Shown: positions 55,501 to 63,062, counted from the stretch's first letter. The stretch: 64,000 nt of DNA from Candidatus Acidiferrales bacterium (GCA_035515795.1 DATJAY010000027.1:62001-126000); one strand, 5' to 3'. A program made the numbers and translations. The notes: generated by a model from the letters alone, not told the origin.

Positions 55501-55683
55501 TTGTTCCATATCGCTCGGTGCAGCCCCATTGTAGAATGTAATCACAGAGACAACCGGTATTTGTATATTCGGAAGCATGTCGATGGGAAGCTGGAGAAAC
55601 GATACTAACCCCAACACAAAAATGGCAATAGATCCCATCAGCGTCGAGATGGGATATCTTAAAGCGAGTCGCGTTAACCACAT
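52558..55683 (-). CDS. RND efflux transporter, inner-membrane pump (HAE1/AcrB-like)
   Basis: A 1041-aa RND pump driven by the proton gradient. The N-terminal membrane helix (LRYPISTLMGSIAIFVLGLVSF) and the large porter domains are typical. Transmembrane helix 4 carries the proton-relay signature ALGVGRLVDDSIVELENI with paired aspartates, and the second half repeats the helix pattern (TSFEGVIVMVGIVVSNGILLID, MTGGRTRLRPILMTSLATIFGLIPMA). Length is normal. It is the last gene of a five-gene minus-strand unit headed by a sigma factor. No TolC-type outer-membrane channel gene is next to it. Substrates are unknown. Confidence 0.93.
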   Translation of the reverse strand: MWLTRLALRYPISTLMGSIAIFVLGLVSFLQLPIDMLPNIQIPVVSVITFYNGAAPSDMEQSVTVPIERSVSSTNDVNYVQSQTREGICRVFVYFNWDANTNVGLVDVIQKVNRTFSLLPTGVSQPIALRFDISNLPVCTIVLNSDMDERSLYDLAYNVIEPQIEHLDGVASAAVTGGRIREVHVVLDRSKIEALNLPLQDVTNAVAQSNLIIPSGDLKTGVFDYSLATESQYNVVQPMENMVVKVINGVPIRIKDIGYVEDSFQEQTEIVRVNGQHGVVLRVLKSPDANTVDVVDEVVKALPNLQGIPPSVKSSLAFDQSSYIRDSISSLQREAAMGALLAVIVILLFLRNLRSALVIFVAIPLSILVTFIYFRFSGTTLNIMTLGGLALGVGRLVDDSIVELENITRHYNLMGAQKVSRMQATLDAALEVAGPIFISTLTTVIVFLPVIFLTGVAKLLFLPLVLTITVALFGSFFVSRTVTPLLCYRIIQPEKEIDPNSPRYFDRLILSSKNFFESIDSNYQKTIGYILKHKRYVVFGVSGFALLSFILFKFVGTEFFPDSDESQFSLSVKLPVGTRIEETEKYIQKVEGVIRQNVPEARAIISDIGIPNQKSGNLFGSNPGTYAANVQVQLVDPSQRQRSEADVINAIRPKLMSMPGARIYVTPGGFLHFLLNFGSAAPIDVEVMGFDIETGSRLAQQVYNFVRSTPGAVDVQISRDPNLPQLRVIVDRDKAGALGVNVADVANTVSTAIDGSVASLFQDPQNGNSYNILVRLNESDRDRIDDVRRLAVNSTSGQLVTLGNIADVVMSNSPVEIDRKYQQRIIDVTANVAGRDLGSVSADIQKKLNTIVVPSGFQVVQGGNIEQQNSTFKSLGLALILAIIMVYMVMASQFQSLVDPFIIMFTIPLGIAGVVWALFLTNTTLSVTSFEGVIVMVGIVVSNGILLIDYINRLRKRGMELHEAVMTGGRTRLRPILMTSLATIFGLIPMAIGVGGERSQAPLAIAVIGGLTASTFLTLIFVPTLYTIFEERFKRELKAEE

Positions 55684-55874
55684 ATTTCTATCTACTCATC
55701 TTTAGTTTCGCACTAGAATTTTTCTAAATATTGAAACAACAAGAAGGGCAAGGATACAAAAGATAATCGTTATCGACCAAAATGCGAGACGAACCTTTCC
55801 GTTGACGGAAATCGAGGGTGTTATCTTGTGCTACTCTTTTCCTTTTCATCTCGGAAGATTCTCAACTTCCGTAT

Positions 55875-56990
55875 CTACTTCGCCACTCTCACTTTCATTC
55901 CATTATTCACCAGATCTTGTCCTACAGTCAGTATCCGGTCAGAATTGGTTATCCCTGAAAGTATTTCATTCCGGTTGTCTTGAGAGATTCCGATTTGTAC
56001 GTAAGCCTTTCTAACGGTACTGTCTTTTGAAAGGGTGTAGACATAACTTCCGGAATCATCTTTCAGGATGTCCTGAGTCGGAAGAATCAGGGCGTCATTT
56101 CTTTGTGAAAGGACAAGATTAATCGCTGCAAACATCCCGGGTTTTAGAAAGTGCTGCGCATTGTCCAGGTCAACTTCCACAGGCATCGTTCTTGTCGCGA
56201 GATCGAATTGCTGGCTTATTCTGGTAATCTTACCTTTGAAGACCTGATTAGGATACGCACCGACCATCACATCTGCGCTCGAGACATTTCTCAGATATTG
56301 AACATCGCTCTCAAGAACATTCACCATTATTTTTACCTTCTGTATTTCGGCGAGAGTAAACAAAGTCGATCCTTGTGCATTTGTTGATGCGGTCACGTAT
56401 ACTCCTGGATCGAAGTAGCGCCGCGTTATATATCCCGAGAAGGGAGCCACTATCTTGCAGTAGCTCAGCTGGGTAACGGCGTTTTTGTAGGTTGCCTCGG
56501 TCGCTTCTATTTGCGCTTGCGCCACCTTGTATGCGGTCTCCGAATTATCCAGATCCTGCTTCGCGATTAGGTTCTGGTCCAGGAGAGTCCTGTTGCGTTC
56601 ATAAGTTATCTTTGCGTTTGTCAGGGTCGCTTCGGCTTGCATATAAGTCCCTCTGGCCTGGCCGACATTCTGTGAATATATAGTTGTGTCGATCAGGGCA
56701 AGCAACTGGCCCCTCTGGACGTAATCTCCGATATTGACAAATTCTTCTTCGAGATTTCCGTTCACCTTCGGAAAGATGCTTGCCTCCTGATAGGCATCAA
56801 TGTTCCCGGTAAACGAAATCGTTTTTGAGATTGCGCCCCGCTGTACTGTCGAGACTTCAACGGCCGGAGTCGGCCTCGCATTCCTCACCGGATCATTGGC
56901 GTTCGCCCTGATTCGGAAATACGAAAAAAGGATGAGAAGAAGTATTACACCTGAAATGGAAAGAAATACGCGTTTTTTATTTTTATTCAT
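55875..56990 (-). CDS. RND adaptor (membrane fusion) protein
   Basis: A 371-aa periplasmic adaptor. An N-terminal membrane anchor (VFLSISGVILLLILFSYF) is followed by the lipoyl half (PKVNGNLEEEFVNIGDYVQRGQLLALID), a coiled-coil hairpin (about 95-170) and the second lipoyl half (APFSGYITRRYFDPGVYV), then beta-barrel and membrane-proximal domains. It links the RND pump to an outer-membrane channel. It lies 191 bp upstream of the pump gene and 12 bp downstream of the CpxP-like gene. Confidence 0.93.
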   Translation of the reverse strand: MNKNKKRVFLSISGVILLLILFSYFRIRANANDPVRNARPTPAVEVSTVQRGAISKTISFTGNIDAYQEASIFPKVNGNLEEEFVNIGDYVQRGQLLALIDTTIYSQNVGQARGTYMQAEATLTNAKITYERNRTLLDQNLIAKQDLDNSETAYKVAQAQIEATEATYKNAVTQLSYCKIVAPFSGYITRRYFDPGVYVTASTNAQGSTLFTLAEIQKVKIMVNVLESDVQYLRNVSSADVMVGAYPNQVFKGKITRISQQFDLATRTMPVEVDLDNAQHFLKPGMFAAINLVLSQRNDALILPTQDILKDDSGSYVYTLSKDSTVRKAYVQIGISQDNRNEILSGITNSDRILTVGQDLVNNGMKVRVAK

Positions 56991-57002
56991 TTATCTTACG
57001 TC

Positions 57003-57362
57003 CTAGTGGTTATCCGAATTGCTCTTCATTTGACCTAAGACCAACTGGAACTTGTTTTGCTGTTCGCTGCTCAGAATAGTATTGATCATTTTTCTCGTAG
57101 AATCCATCTGACTCTGTAAATCGGCATTGAATTTTTTCCTGATCGCCTGAAACTTAGGATGGGCATAACTAATTATCGAATCCAATTGCTTCTGCTGCGT
57201 TTGCGTCAGGCTGAGTTCCTTCGTCAAATAGTTAATGTACCTCCTCTTGCCGAAATGTGAATCGTCATTCCGCATTCCGTATTTGTCGATTGCAAACCCT
57301 GCCACTCCGCCGACGATCATGGAAACAATTATCGACACCCAAAGAATTCTTTTCGTAACCAT
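57003..57362 (-). CDS. CpxP/Spy-like periplasmic protein
   Basis: A 119-aa protein with an N-terminal membrane anchor or signal (LWVSIIVSMIVGGVAGFAI) and an all-helical mature part containing an LTxxQ motif (LSLTQTQQKQLDSII), the mark of CpxP/Spy-type chaperone or stress-sensing proteins. Family members bind misfolded proteins or metals in the periplasm. It starts one base after the anti-sigma factor stop, so it is probably part of the regulatory circuit controlling the RND genes. Confidence 0.78.
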   Translation of the reverse strand: MVTKRILWVSIIVSMIVGGVAGFAIDKYGMRNDDSHFGKRRYINYLTKELSLTQTQQKQLDSIISYAHPKFQAIRKKFNADLQSQMDSTRKMINTILSSEQQNKFQLVLGQMKSNSDNH

Positions 57363-57363
57363 G

Positions 57364-57810
57364 TCATTTGCTCCTCACAACCAGTTCGAGCACTTGATCA
57401 TTCGAGAGAGTCTCTTGGTCCACCGAGCTCCTTTCGATATTAGTGAGGGAGCCCACCATTTCCACCGGTGAAATTGTCGGCCGTTCGAACATCTGCAGGC
57501 CGAGAATGACTATAACAAGCAGCGTGGCAAGACTGATGACTATGTCCTCTAAGGCGATGCGTAATTCTTTTCCTTCGCTGACACTCCTTTGCTGACGAAT
57601 GGAACTTACTACCGAATAATTAAACCTCTCATCAAGATGAAAAGAATGTGCAGCATTCAGCGTCCCTGCAAGCCGGTGAAGATGTTCCACCTCGCTGCGG
57701 CATTCGTCGCAAGTTTCGAGATGGAGCTTAAACTCATCCTGTTCACTTTGATCGAGCTCTCCGTGAACAAAATCGTCCGCCCGAAAAACATTGTAACATT
57801 TACTCTTCAT
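57364..57810 (-). CDS. Anti-sigma factor with zinc-finger N-terminus
   Basis: A 148-aa membrane protein. The N-terminal part has the zf-HC2 type H-x3-C-x2-C pattern (HLETCDECRSEVEHL), which binds the sigma factor. One membrane span follows (about 91-112, EDIVISLATLLVIVILGLQMF) and a short extracytoplasmic tail. It starts 11 bp inside the end of the ECF sigma gene, the usual order for a sigma/anti-sigma pair. Confidence 0.85.
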   Translation of the reverse strand: MKSKCYNVFRADDFVHGELDQSEQDEFKLHLETCDECRSEVEHLHRLAGTLNAAHSFHLDERFNYSVVSSIRQQRSVSEGKELRIALEDIVISLATLLVIVILGLQMFERPTISPVEMVGSLTNIERSSVDQETLSNDQVLELVVRSK

Positions 57811-58456
57811 AATTCAGCCTTTCACTTAGTTTACTTCTCAATACCTGCCTTGCACGGAATACTCGCGTCTTGGCAGTTCCGACACTGACCTTCAGGAGCT
57901 TCGCTATCTCATTGTAACTCAACTCATCAATCTCGCGAAGGGTAACGGCCTCCCTGAGCACCGAAGTCAAGTTCTGCATCTCTTCTCTAACTATTTCGAT
58001 CGTCTCGCTAGTATCGTATACTCTTGCGGGATCTGATGTAACATCGGATTTTATTTGCTCCTGTCCTGCGGAGAAACGCGAACTTTCGGAAGAATTGTTT
58101 TCACTTCTGCCGAATATCTCCGTGAAATTGAAAACGCGTCTTATCTTCTTCCGTCTTATTTCGTCGCGACATAAATTGACTGTTATTTTTACTAAGTAAG
58201 TATAAAATGACGAGTCGCTCCGGTACCTCTTGATCGAGTTGAAAGCTCGGATGAAAACTTCATGCGAAATCTCCTCGACGTAGTCTTTTCCAAGAATCGA
58301 ATAAACAGTTGCAGCGATCTTCCCCTTGTACAGAGAAATGATCTCGGAGTAAGCAACTTCGTCGCCTTCCAATGCCCTATCAATAAGTGCTTTTTCCTTG
58401 GCTCGTCTATCATTTAGCCTCGATTCATTAGACGAATCAGGCGGATCGTAGTTCAT
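57800..58456 (-). CDS. ECF-type RNA polymerase sigma factor
   Basis: A 218-aa sigma factor. Region 2 is seen in LIDRALEGDEVAYSEIISLYKGKIAATVYSIL and EEISHEVFIRAFNSIKRYRSDSSFYTYLVKI, region 4 in LREAVTLREIDELSYNEIAKLLKVSVGTAKTRVFRARQVL. The linker (about 105-150) is long and rich in serine. It probably directs its own operon, including the RND pump, when released from the anti-sigma factor. The start lies 73 bp from the divergent ABC ATPase start. Confidence 0.92.
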   Translation of the reverse strand: MNYDPPDSSNESRLNDRRAKEKALIDRALEGDEVAYSEIISLYKGKIAATVYSILGKDYVEEISHEVFIRAFNSIKRYRSDSSFYTYLVKITVNLCRDEIRRKKIRRVFNFTEIFGRSENNSSESSRFSAGQEQIKSDVTSDPARVYDTSETIEIVREEMQNLTSVLREAVTLREIDELSYNEIAKLLKVSVGTAKTRVFRARQVLRSKLSERLNYEE

Positions 58457-58529
58457 TTCCTTTATTGTTCCTTATTTATTCATTTTTCTATTGATAATTT
58501 TGCTCAATGGGGATAAATTTGCAACCGTT

Positions 58530-59480
58530 ATGAGCTTGAAAATAGCCGAAGTTAGCAGATATTTTGGAGCCGTCGCCGCCGTCGACGGGGTTTCATTCGA
58601 AATAAACGTTCCAAGCGTCGTCGGATTTCTCGGGCCAAACGGTGCAGGGAAGACAACCACGATGAGAATCATCACTGGCTTTCTTTCTCCTTCTCGAGGA
58701 AAAGTTTTCATAAACGGAAATGAAGTAAGTTCCGACGATTTCAAATCGAGATCGAAAATCGGGTACCTCCCGGAGAGCAATCCGCTGTATACCGAGCTCG
58801 AGGTTCATGAGTATCTGAAATTTACGGGAGAGTTGTCGGGACTCAACGCGGAAAGAACCGAGGACCGGCTCGATTATGTCGCGGATCGATGCGGCTTGGA
58901 AGAAGTACTCTATGAACCTATCGGTCATTTATCGAAGGGATACAAACAGCGCGTCGGCCTTGCTCAGGCGATCATCCATGATCCGGAGATTTTGATCTTG
59001 GACGAGCCGACGTCGGGCCTCGATCCAAATCAAGTAGTGGAGATCCGTAAGTTGATTTCAGAGCTGGCCCGGGAAAAATTCGTGATTCTCTCGACACACA
59101 TTCTTTCTGAAGTCCAGGCGTTGTGTAACCGTGTTCTGATAATCAACAAGGGCAAGCTTGTTCTTGACGCCACTTCGGAAGAATTGCAGCGTGACGGGCT
59201 CGGAGGTTTGTCTTTAAAGATCAAAACCGTGAAGCCCGTCGAAGAAGTGAGAACTAAAATTGGGAGTGCCGTCGAGGCGAAGAGAATTTCTGCGAATTTT
59301 GAATCGGGAGTGATCTCGCTGCGGCTCGCAATTGAAGACAGCGATGATGCGAGAGAAAAAATATTCGACGCATGTGTTGAAAACGGATTCAAACTTCTCG
59401 ACATCAACAACTCCGGTTCCGATCTCGAAAAGGTGTTTAGAGAACTAACAATGGGAGAAAATGAAACAGGAGAACGATAA
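58530..59480 (+). CDS. gldA: ABC transporter ATP-binding protein, GldA-like
   Basis: A 316-aa ATPase. Walker A GPNGAGKTT (about 34-42), Q-loop IGYLPESNPLYTEL, signature LSKGYKQRV, Walker B LILDEPTSGLDPNQ and H-loop LSTHIL, followed by a C-terminal regulatory domain typical of GldA/CcmA-type ATPases with ABC-2 permeases. I take ATG 58530 as the start; a TTG at 58491 adds 13 residues not found before the conserved strand. It is divergent from the sigma factor operon and heads the four-gene unit. Confidence 0.88.
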   Translation: MSLKIAEVSRYFGAVAAVDGVSFEINVPSVVGFLGPNGAGKTTTMRIITGFLSPSRGKVFINGNEVSSDDFKSRSKIGYLPESNPLYTELEVHEYLKFTGELSGLNAERTEDRLDYVADRCGLEEVLYEPIGHLSKGYKQRVGLAQAIIHDPEILILDEPTSGLDPNQVVEIRKLISELAREKFVILSTHILSEVQALCNRVLIINKGKLVLDATSEELQRDGLGGLSLKIKTVKPVEEVRTKIGSAVEAKRISANFESGVISLRLAIEDSDDAREKIFDACVENGFKLLDINNSGSDLEKVFRELTMGENETGER

Positions 59481-60180
59481 CCTCAGAGTTTTGGTCAAGA
59501 AAGAACTGTTAATTTCACTTAAGACTCCCGCTGCCTATGTAGTCATTATTGTGTTCCTCCTGATATCGGGGTACATGTTTGCCCAGAATCTTTTTCTGGC
59601 AAACGCGGCTACACTCAGACCGTTTTTTTCTTTGACAACCATTCTGTATCTGTTTTTTATTCCGGCCCTGACGATGCGCACCTTTTCGGAAGAGTTTCGC
59701 AGCGGTACAATTGAAATTATCGTGACTCACCCCGTCGGCAGGGGAAGGCTGGTGTTGGCGAAATTATTGTCGAGCATGATCACGGTCGTCGCAGCCCTTG
59801 TTCCGACGATAATATATTTTGTAATCATTGCCGGAATTGGAGAGATAGATAGTGGCACAGTCCTTGCGGGGTATCTCGGGCTTATATTTTTGTCGGCCGG
59901 GTACGTTTCGGCCGGAATTTTCGCGTCGAGCCTGACACAGAATCAGGTCGCTGCGTTCATTATCGCATTGTTCATTTTATTTATATTTTTCATTCTCGAT
60001 AAAGTTACGTCCCTTGCGACGGGCCAATTTGCTTATATCCTTCAATATGTGAGCTCGGATTTTCATCTGGAAAATTTCTATAAAGGCGTCATCGACCTCA
60101 GGGACGTAATCTATTTTTGCGGAGTCACCGTGTTCTTCTCAACCCTGACGATGAAATGGCTGGAGCTCAGATCTAAATGA
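59461..60180 (+). CDS. gldF: ABC-2 permease, GldF-like
   Basis: A 239-aa permease with six membrane segments and the ABC-2 motif SLTTILYLFFIPALTMRTFSEEFRSGTIEIIVTHPVGRGRLVLAKLL. It overlaps the ATPase gene by 20 bp. In Bacteroidota GldF pairs with GldA and GldG; that set is linked to gliding in flavobacteria but is present in many non-gliding species. Confidence 0.87.
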   Translation: MKQENDNLRVLVKKELLISLKTPAAYVVIIVFLLISGYMFAQNLFLANAATLRPFFSLTTILYLFFIPALTMRTFSEEFRSGTIEIIVTHPVGRGRLVLAKLLSSMITVVAALVPTIIYFVIIAGIGEIDSGTVLAGYLGLIFLSAGYVSAGIFASSLTQNQVAAFIIALFILFIFFILDKVTSLATGQFAYILQYVSSDFHLENFYKGVIDLRDVIYFCGVTVFFSTLTMKWLELRSK

Positions 60181-61757
60181 AGAAGTTAACTCGCGAACTT
60201 TTCCTTCAAATGCTGCTTTACCTCGCGGTGATCGTTCTGGTGAACGTCGTCGCATCAGGATGGTTCATCAGACTAGATTTGACCAAGGGCAGGATAAATA
60301 CATTGTCGCCTTCGACTGAAAACCTCCTTAAGACCCTGAAGGACCGTCTGATCGTGAAGGTCTATTTCAATTCCGACCTGCCGTCTCCATACAGCAATAA
60401 CCGCCGCGCACTCGTCGACATCCTTCAAGAACTAAGGAGCTTTTCGGGCGGAAAACTGGAATATGAAATCAACGACCCGACCACCGACGCCGACGTGAGC
60501 AAGGCAACTTCCGAAGGAGTTCCGCAAGTTCAAATCCAGGTTGTAAATAACGACAAACTCGAAGTGAAACGCGCATTCATGGGTTTGGTCCTCGAATATC
60601 GGGCGCAGAAACAAATCATTCCCGTTATTGAAGACCTTTCCGATTTCGAATATGACATCGCATCGCGAATCGATCGGATGATAAACCCTGGAAAAAAGAC
60701 TATCGCCATGGCACAGGGAAACGGCGAACCTTCCTTCGTGGATATTCAAAAGGCGCAGCAAGCATTATCGAGCAGATACAATGTCTTGCCCGTGGATTTT
60801 AAACGGCCTGTTCCTGATTCCGTCAGTGTGTTGATCATGATCCAGCCGGCAACAACTTTCTCGGATTCCCAGCTTTACAACTTAGATCAATTCATGATGA
60901 AACGGGGCAGAGCGGCATTCTTGATGAGCATGGTGAACGCAACGATGCAAAGCCAATTCGCGACCGATCTCAATCTTGACGCCTCTAGGGCCTTCAGCAG
61001 CTACGGGTTTGAAATAAAAAAGAATCTCGTCAGGGATGCTCAATGCGCATTGGTGAGCGTCATGCAGAGAGAAGCTGGACTCACATTTCAGACCGACATA
61101 CCACACCCGTATATTCCAAGGGTCAACAATCTCGCCAAATCCTTCGTCGTCACCCAAAATCTGCACGAGGTCGTGCTTCCGTTTACGAGCGAAGTCGATA
61201 CCACGTCGGCACATAACCTCCATCTCGGTGTGATCCCATTCGCAGTTTCGAGCCAGCAGAGCGGAACGCAGGCTGACTTCTACAACTTAGACCCAAGCGC
61301 CCAGTTCACGCGTGCAATGTTCAGTGAGCATTATCTTCTTCTTGGTGCGGCGATAAGCGGTAAGATAAAAACTGCTATTCCGGACTCCGACAAAGATGCA
61401 AGTCCATCAAGGAAGACGGAAGGCAATGAGAGAATAATCGTCATGGGCAACGGCAATTTTGTCCGGGACATGTTTCTGAGTAATCCTGAAAACCTCTCGA
61501 TCTTCCTGAACATCGTGGACTATTTGGTGGACGACGTAGGACTCATTTCAATCCGGTCGAAGTCTTTCCTGCCGGGTCCATTAAAACCTGTTTCCGATTC
61601 CTACCGCGTTATTACAAAAGACCTGATCATCGGACTGCCGTCGGTGCTCATTCTGGCGTTCGGGCTGATTTACTGGCAAAGAACTACCAACCGTCGAAAA
61701 GCTTATCGCGCAAGTCTATCGAACAGAGAGGAACCGCGCAGTGAAAAAGTCGACTAA
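60177..61757 (+). CDS. gldG: GldG-like ABC transporter auxiliary protein
   Basis: A 526-aa protein. An N-terminal membrane span (LYLAVIVLVNVVASGWFI) precedes a large extracytoplasmic domain of the ABC-type uncharacterised transport family (LDLTKGRINTLSPSTENLL, IVKVYFNSDLPSPY, FEYDIASRIDRM, LIMIQPATTFSDSQLYNLDQFMMKRG). A C-terminal membrane span follows (about 488-508). It overlaps the permease gene by 4 bp. The role is structural or ligand-binding within the exporter; the transported substrate is not known. Confidence 0.86.
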   Translation: MKKLTRELFLQMLLYLAVIVLVNVVASGWFIRLDLTKGRINTLSPSTENLLKTLKDRLIVKVYFNSDLPSPYSNNRRALVDILQELRSFSGGKLEYEINDPTTDADVSKATSEGVPQVQIQVVNNDKLEVKRAFMGLVLEYRAQKQIIPVIEDLSDFEYDIASRIDRMINPGKKTIAMAQGNGEPSFVDIQKAQQALSSRYNVLPVDFKRPVPDSVSVLIMIQPATTFSDSQLYNLDQFMMKRGRAAFLMSMVNATMQSQFATDLNLDASRAFSSYGFEIKKNLVRDAQCALVSVMQREAGLTFQTDIPHPYIPRVNNLAKSFVVTQNLHEVVLPFTSEVDTTSAHNLHLGVIPFAVSSQQSGTQADFYNLDPSAQFTRAMFSEHYLLLGAAISGKIKTAIPDSDKDASPSRKTEGNERIIVMGNGNFVRDMFLSNPENLSIFLNIVDYLVDDVGLISIRSKSFLPGPLKPVSDSYRVITKDLIIGLPSVLILAFGLIYWQRTTNRRKAYRASLSNREEPRSEKVD

Positions 61758-62655
61758 GATTTTAATCGGCTTGCTGGTGCTGCTGGGAATAGCATATGCG
61801 ATCCAGCGGCTGACCTTTTCCACATCGACAACGGAAAATTCTAATCCCTTTTCGAACATCGATACTTCAAAGGTCAATCAGATTTCGATTCTTTCGGACG
61901 GGAGGGAAATTGTCATCGTGCGCGAAAGTCGTGGATGGTTCCTTACAAACCCGCTACATTTTCCGGCAAATCTGACTGAAGTAAACCTTCTGCTTGATGC
62001 AGTTGCTGCAAATCCATCGGCTTCCGTAGTAGCGGACAATCTGACGGACAGTGTTGCCTACGGTTTGGGCGCGGGTGCCCCGACAATAAAAATATCTGAA
62101 AATATTCAAAAGGAAGTTTCGCTCCGTGTTGGGAATATCACTCCGGATTTCGACGGGTGCTATGTTGAAGTCAACGGGAATAAAAAAATCCTCGACTTGT
62201 CCAAGAACATCAGAACGTACGCGGGCGAGCAGGTTGCGAGCTGGCGCGACAAGAGAATCTTCGACTTCTCGCTTGACGAGATACAGGCGGCGGATTTCGC
62301 ACTCGGTGACACGCTTTACCATTTCTTTCACCGGGACACGCTGTGGCAGGTTAACGGCAACAACGTTCCCCTTGCAAAGATTCAGGACGTAGTTGGGAAT
62401 TTTGTTGGCACCATGGCGATAGATTTTGTCGACACCTCACTCACAGAAGAGAAGCCGTTGGTCGACTATGGATTTTCACTTTCGGATGGAACTCGCGTTG
62501 CGGGGAAGGTTACAAAATCGGGTGACCAGACTTACGCCTCCAACTCATCTCTTAACCAGAATTATATCATCGGCTCAACGATTTCCGAAAACCTCATAAG
62601 AGGACTTCGAGAAATCGGGCGGGATTACCTGCACAAAGAAACGCTCAAGAGGTAA
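61741..62655 (+). CDS. DUF4340 domain protein
   Basis: A 304-aa protein anchored by one N-terminal membrane span (ILIGLLVLLGIAYAI). The rest shows the DUF4340 repeat texture: VNQISILSDGREIVIVRESRGWFLTNPLHFPAN, then SVAYGLGAGAPTIKI and RDKRIFDFSLDEIQAADFAL. DUF4340 proteins accompany GldF/GldG-like ABC systems. GTG start, 17 bp overlap with the GldG-like gene. A minus-strand tRNA relic and tRNA genes begin four bases after its stop. Confidence 0.85.
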   Translation: MKKSTKILIGLLVLLGIAYAIQRLTFSTSTTENSNPFSNIDTSKVNQISILSDGREIVIVRESRGWFLTNPLHFPANLTEVNLLLDAVAANPSASVVADNLTDSVAYGLGAGAPTIKISENIQKEVSLRVGNITPDFDGCYVEVNGNKKILDLSKNIRTYAGEQVASWRDKRIFDFSLDEIQAADFALGDTLYHFFHRDTLWQVNGNNVPLAKIQDVVGNFVGTMAIDFVDTSLTEEKPLVDYGFSLSDGTRVAGKVTKSGDQTYASNSSLNQNYIIGSTISENLIRGLREIGRDYLHKETLKR

Positions 62656-62658
62656 GAT

Positions 62659-62692
62659 CTCGTGGGCAGTAGAGGATTTGAACCTCTGACCC
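62659..62692. repeat. 34-bp direct repeat, left copy (tRNA-Val 3' end)
   Basis: The 34 bp from CTCGTGGGCAGT to TCTGACCC are identical to 62984-63017. They comprise the acceptor 3' strand and T arm of tRNA-Val and 5 bp beyond it. The two copies bracket the GIY-YIG gene, the arrangement expected when an element inserts at a tRNA 3' end and leaves a duplicated end. Confidence 0.9.
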
Positions 62693-62744
62693 TCCCGACT
62701 TGATGGATCAAGTCGGGATGCCCTGAACCAACTGAGTTTTTCCC
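62664..62744 (-). pseudogene. Degenerate tRNA-Val-like relic with palindromic anticodon arm
   Basis: Read on the minus strand, the D-arm text (CTCAGTTGGTTCAGGGC), the T arm (AGAGG-TTCAAAT-CCTCT) and the 3' acceptor strand of tRNA-Val are kept. The 5' acceptor strand is mutated (GGGAAAA) and no longer pairs. The 17-nt anticodon arm is replaced by a 26-nt hairpin at 62693-62718 with 12-bp arms TCCCGACTTGAT/ATCAAGTCGGGA. It cannot be a normal tRNA. Its 5' half also encodes the end of the GIY-YIG protein. Confidence 0.75.
62693..62718. repeat. 26-bp palindrome, TCCCG/CGGGA family (copy 1)
   Basis: Arms TCCCGACTTGAT and ATCAAGTCGGGA pair perfectly over 12 bp with a two-base centre. It occupies the anticodon-arm position of the tRNA relic and contains the stop codon of the GIY-YIG gene. 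Confidence 0.9.
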
Positions 62745-62983
62745 TTCAATATTAATCTCTCAATGAAGTCTCTACTCTTTTGAGACTTGATCTCCATCTC
62801 CCTGGCAACTGCTTCCTTATGCGAAGAAAACTCTTCATAATAAACAATCTCCCATGGAATGCCCGGTTTTGTCGAAGAAGTCTTGCCTCTATTGTGCTCG
62901 CACAATCTTCCGTCCAAATTGGAAGTACTCCCCACGTAATATTTCCCCCTCTTCCGACTTCTAAGAATGTAAGTGTAAAACAA
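62708..62983 (-). CDS. GIY-YIG nuclease-family protein
   Basis: A 91-aa UPF0213/YhbQ-like GIY-YIG protein. The motif appears as YTYILRSRKRGKYYVGSTSNLDGRL, with the catalytic Arg region (LDGRLCEHNRGKTSSTKPG) and WEIVYYEEFSSHKEAVAREMEIKSQKSRDFIERL; the core looks intact. It starts with TTG directly after the tRNA-Val 3' end. The last residues, from GKTQLVQG onward, are the translated D arm of the tRNA relic, and the TGA stop is inside the palindrome. It lies between 34-bp direct repeats. It could be a homing-type or repair nuclease. Confidence 0.85.
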   Translation of the reverse strand: MFYTYILRSRKRGKYYVGSTSNLDGRLCEHNRGKTSSTKPGIPWEIVYYEEFSSHKEAVAREMEIKSQKSRDFIERLILKGKTQLVQGIPT

Positions 62984-63017
62984 CTCGTGGGCAGTAGAGG
63001 ATTTGAACCTCTGACCC
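62984..63017. repeat. 34-bp direct repeat, right copy (inside functional tRNA-Val)
   Basis: Identical to 62659-62692. This copy includes the 3' end of the intact tRNA-Val gene; together the two copies enclose 291 bp that consist almost entirely of the GIY-YIG gene and the relic's 5' half. Confidence 0.9.
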
Positions 63018-63062
63018 CGTGCTTGTAAGGCACGTGCTCTGAACCAACTGAGCTAACTGCCC
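62988..63062 (-). tRNA. tRNA-Val (anticodon TAC)
   Basis: A complete cloverleaf on the minus strand: acceptor GGGCAGT/ACTGCCC with discriminator A, D arm GCTC...GAGC, anticodon stem CGTGC/GCACG with loop CTTACAA giving TAC, T arm AGAGG-TTCAAAT-CCTCT. No encoded CCA. It is the intact parent of the tRNA fragments on both sides. Confidence 0.95.

Noticed and set aside
55684-55874. Minus-strand frame with a clear hydrophobic segment between the RND adaptor and pump genes
   Set aside because: The frame has no ATG, GTG or TTG start before the hydrophobic part; the ATG with a fair ribosome-binding site nearby is in another frame. A one-base indel could unite them, but I cannot show it.
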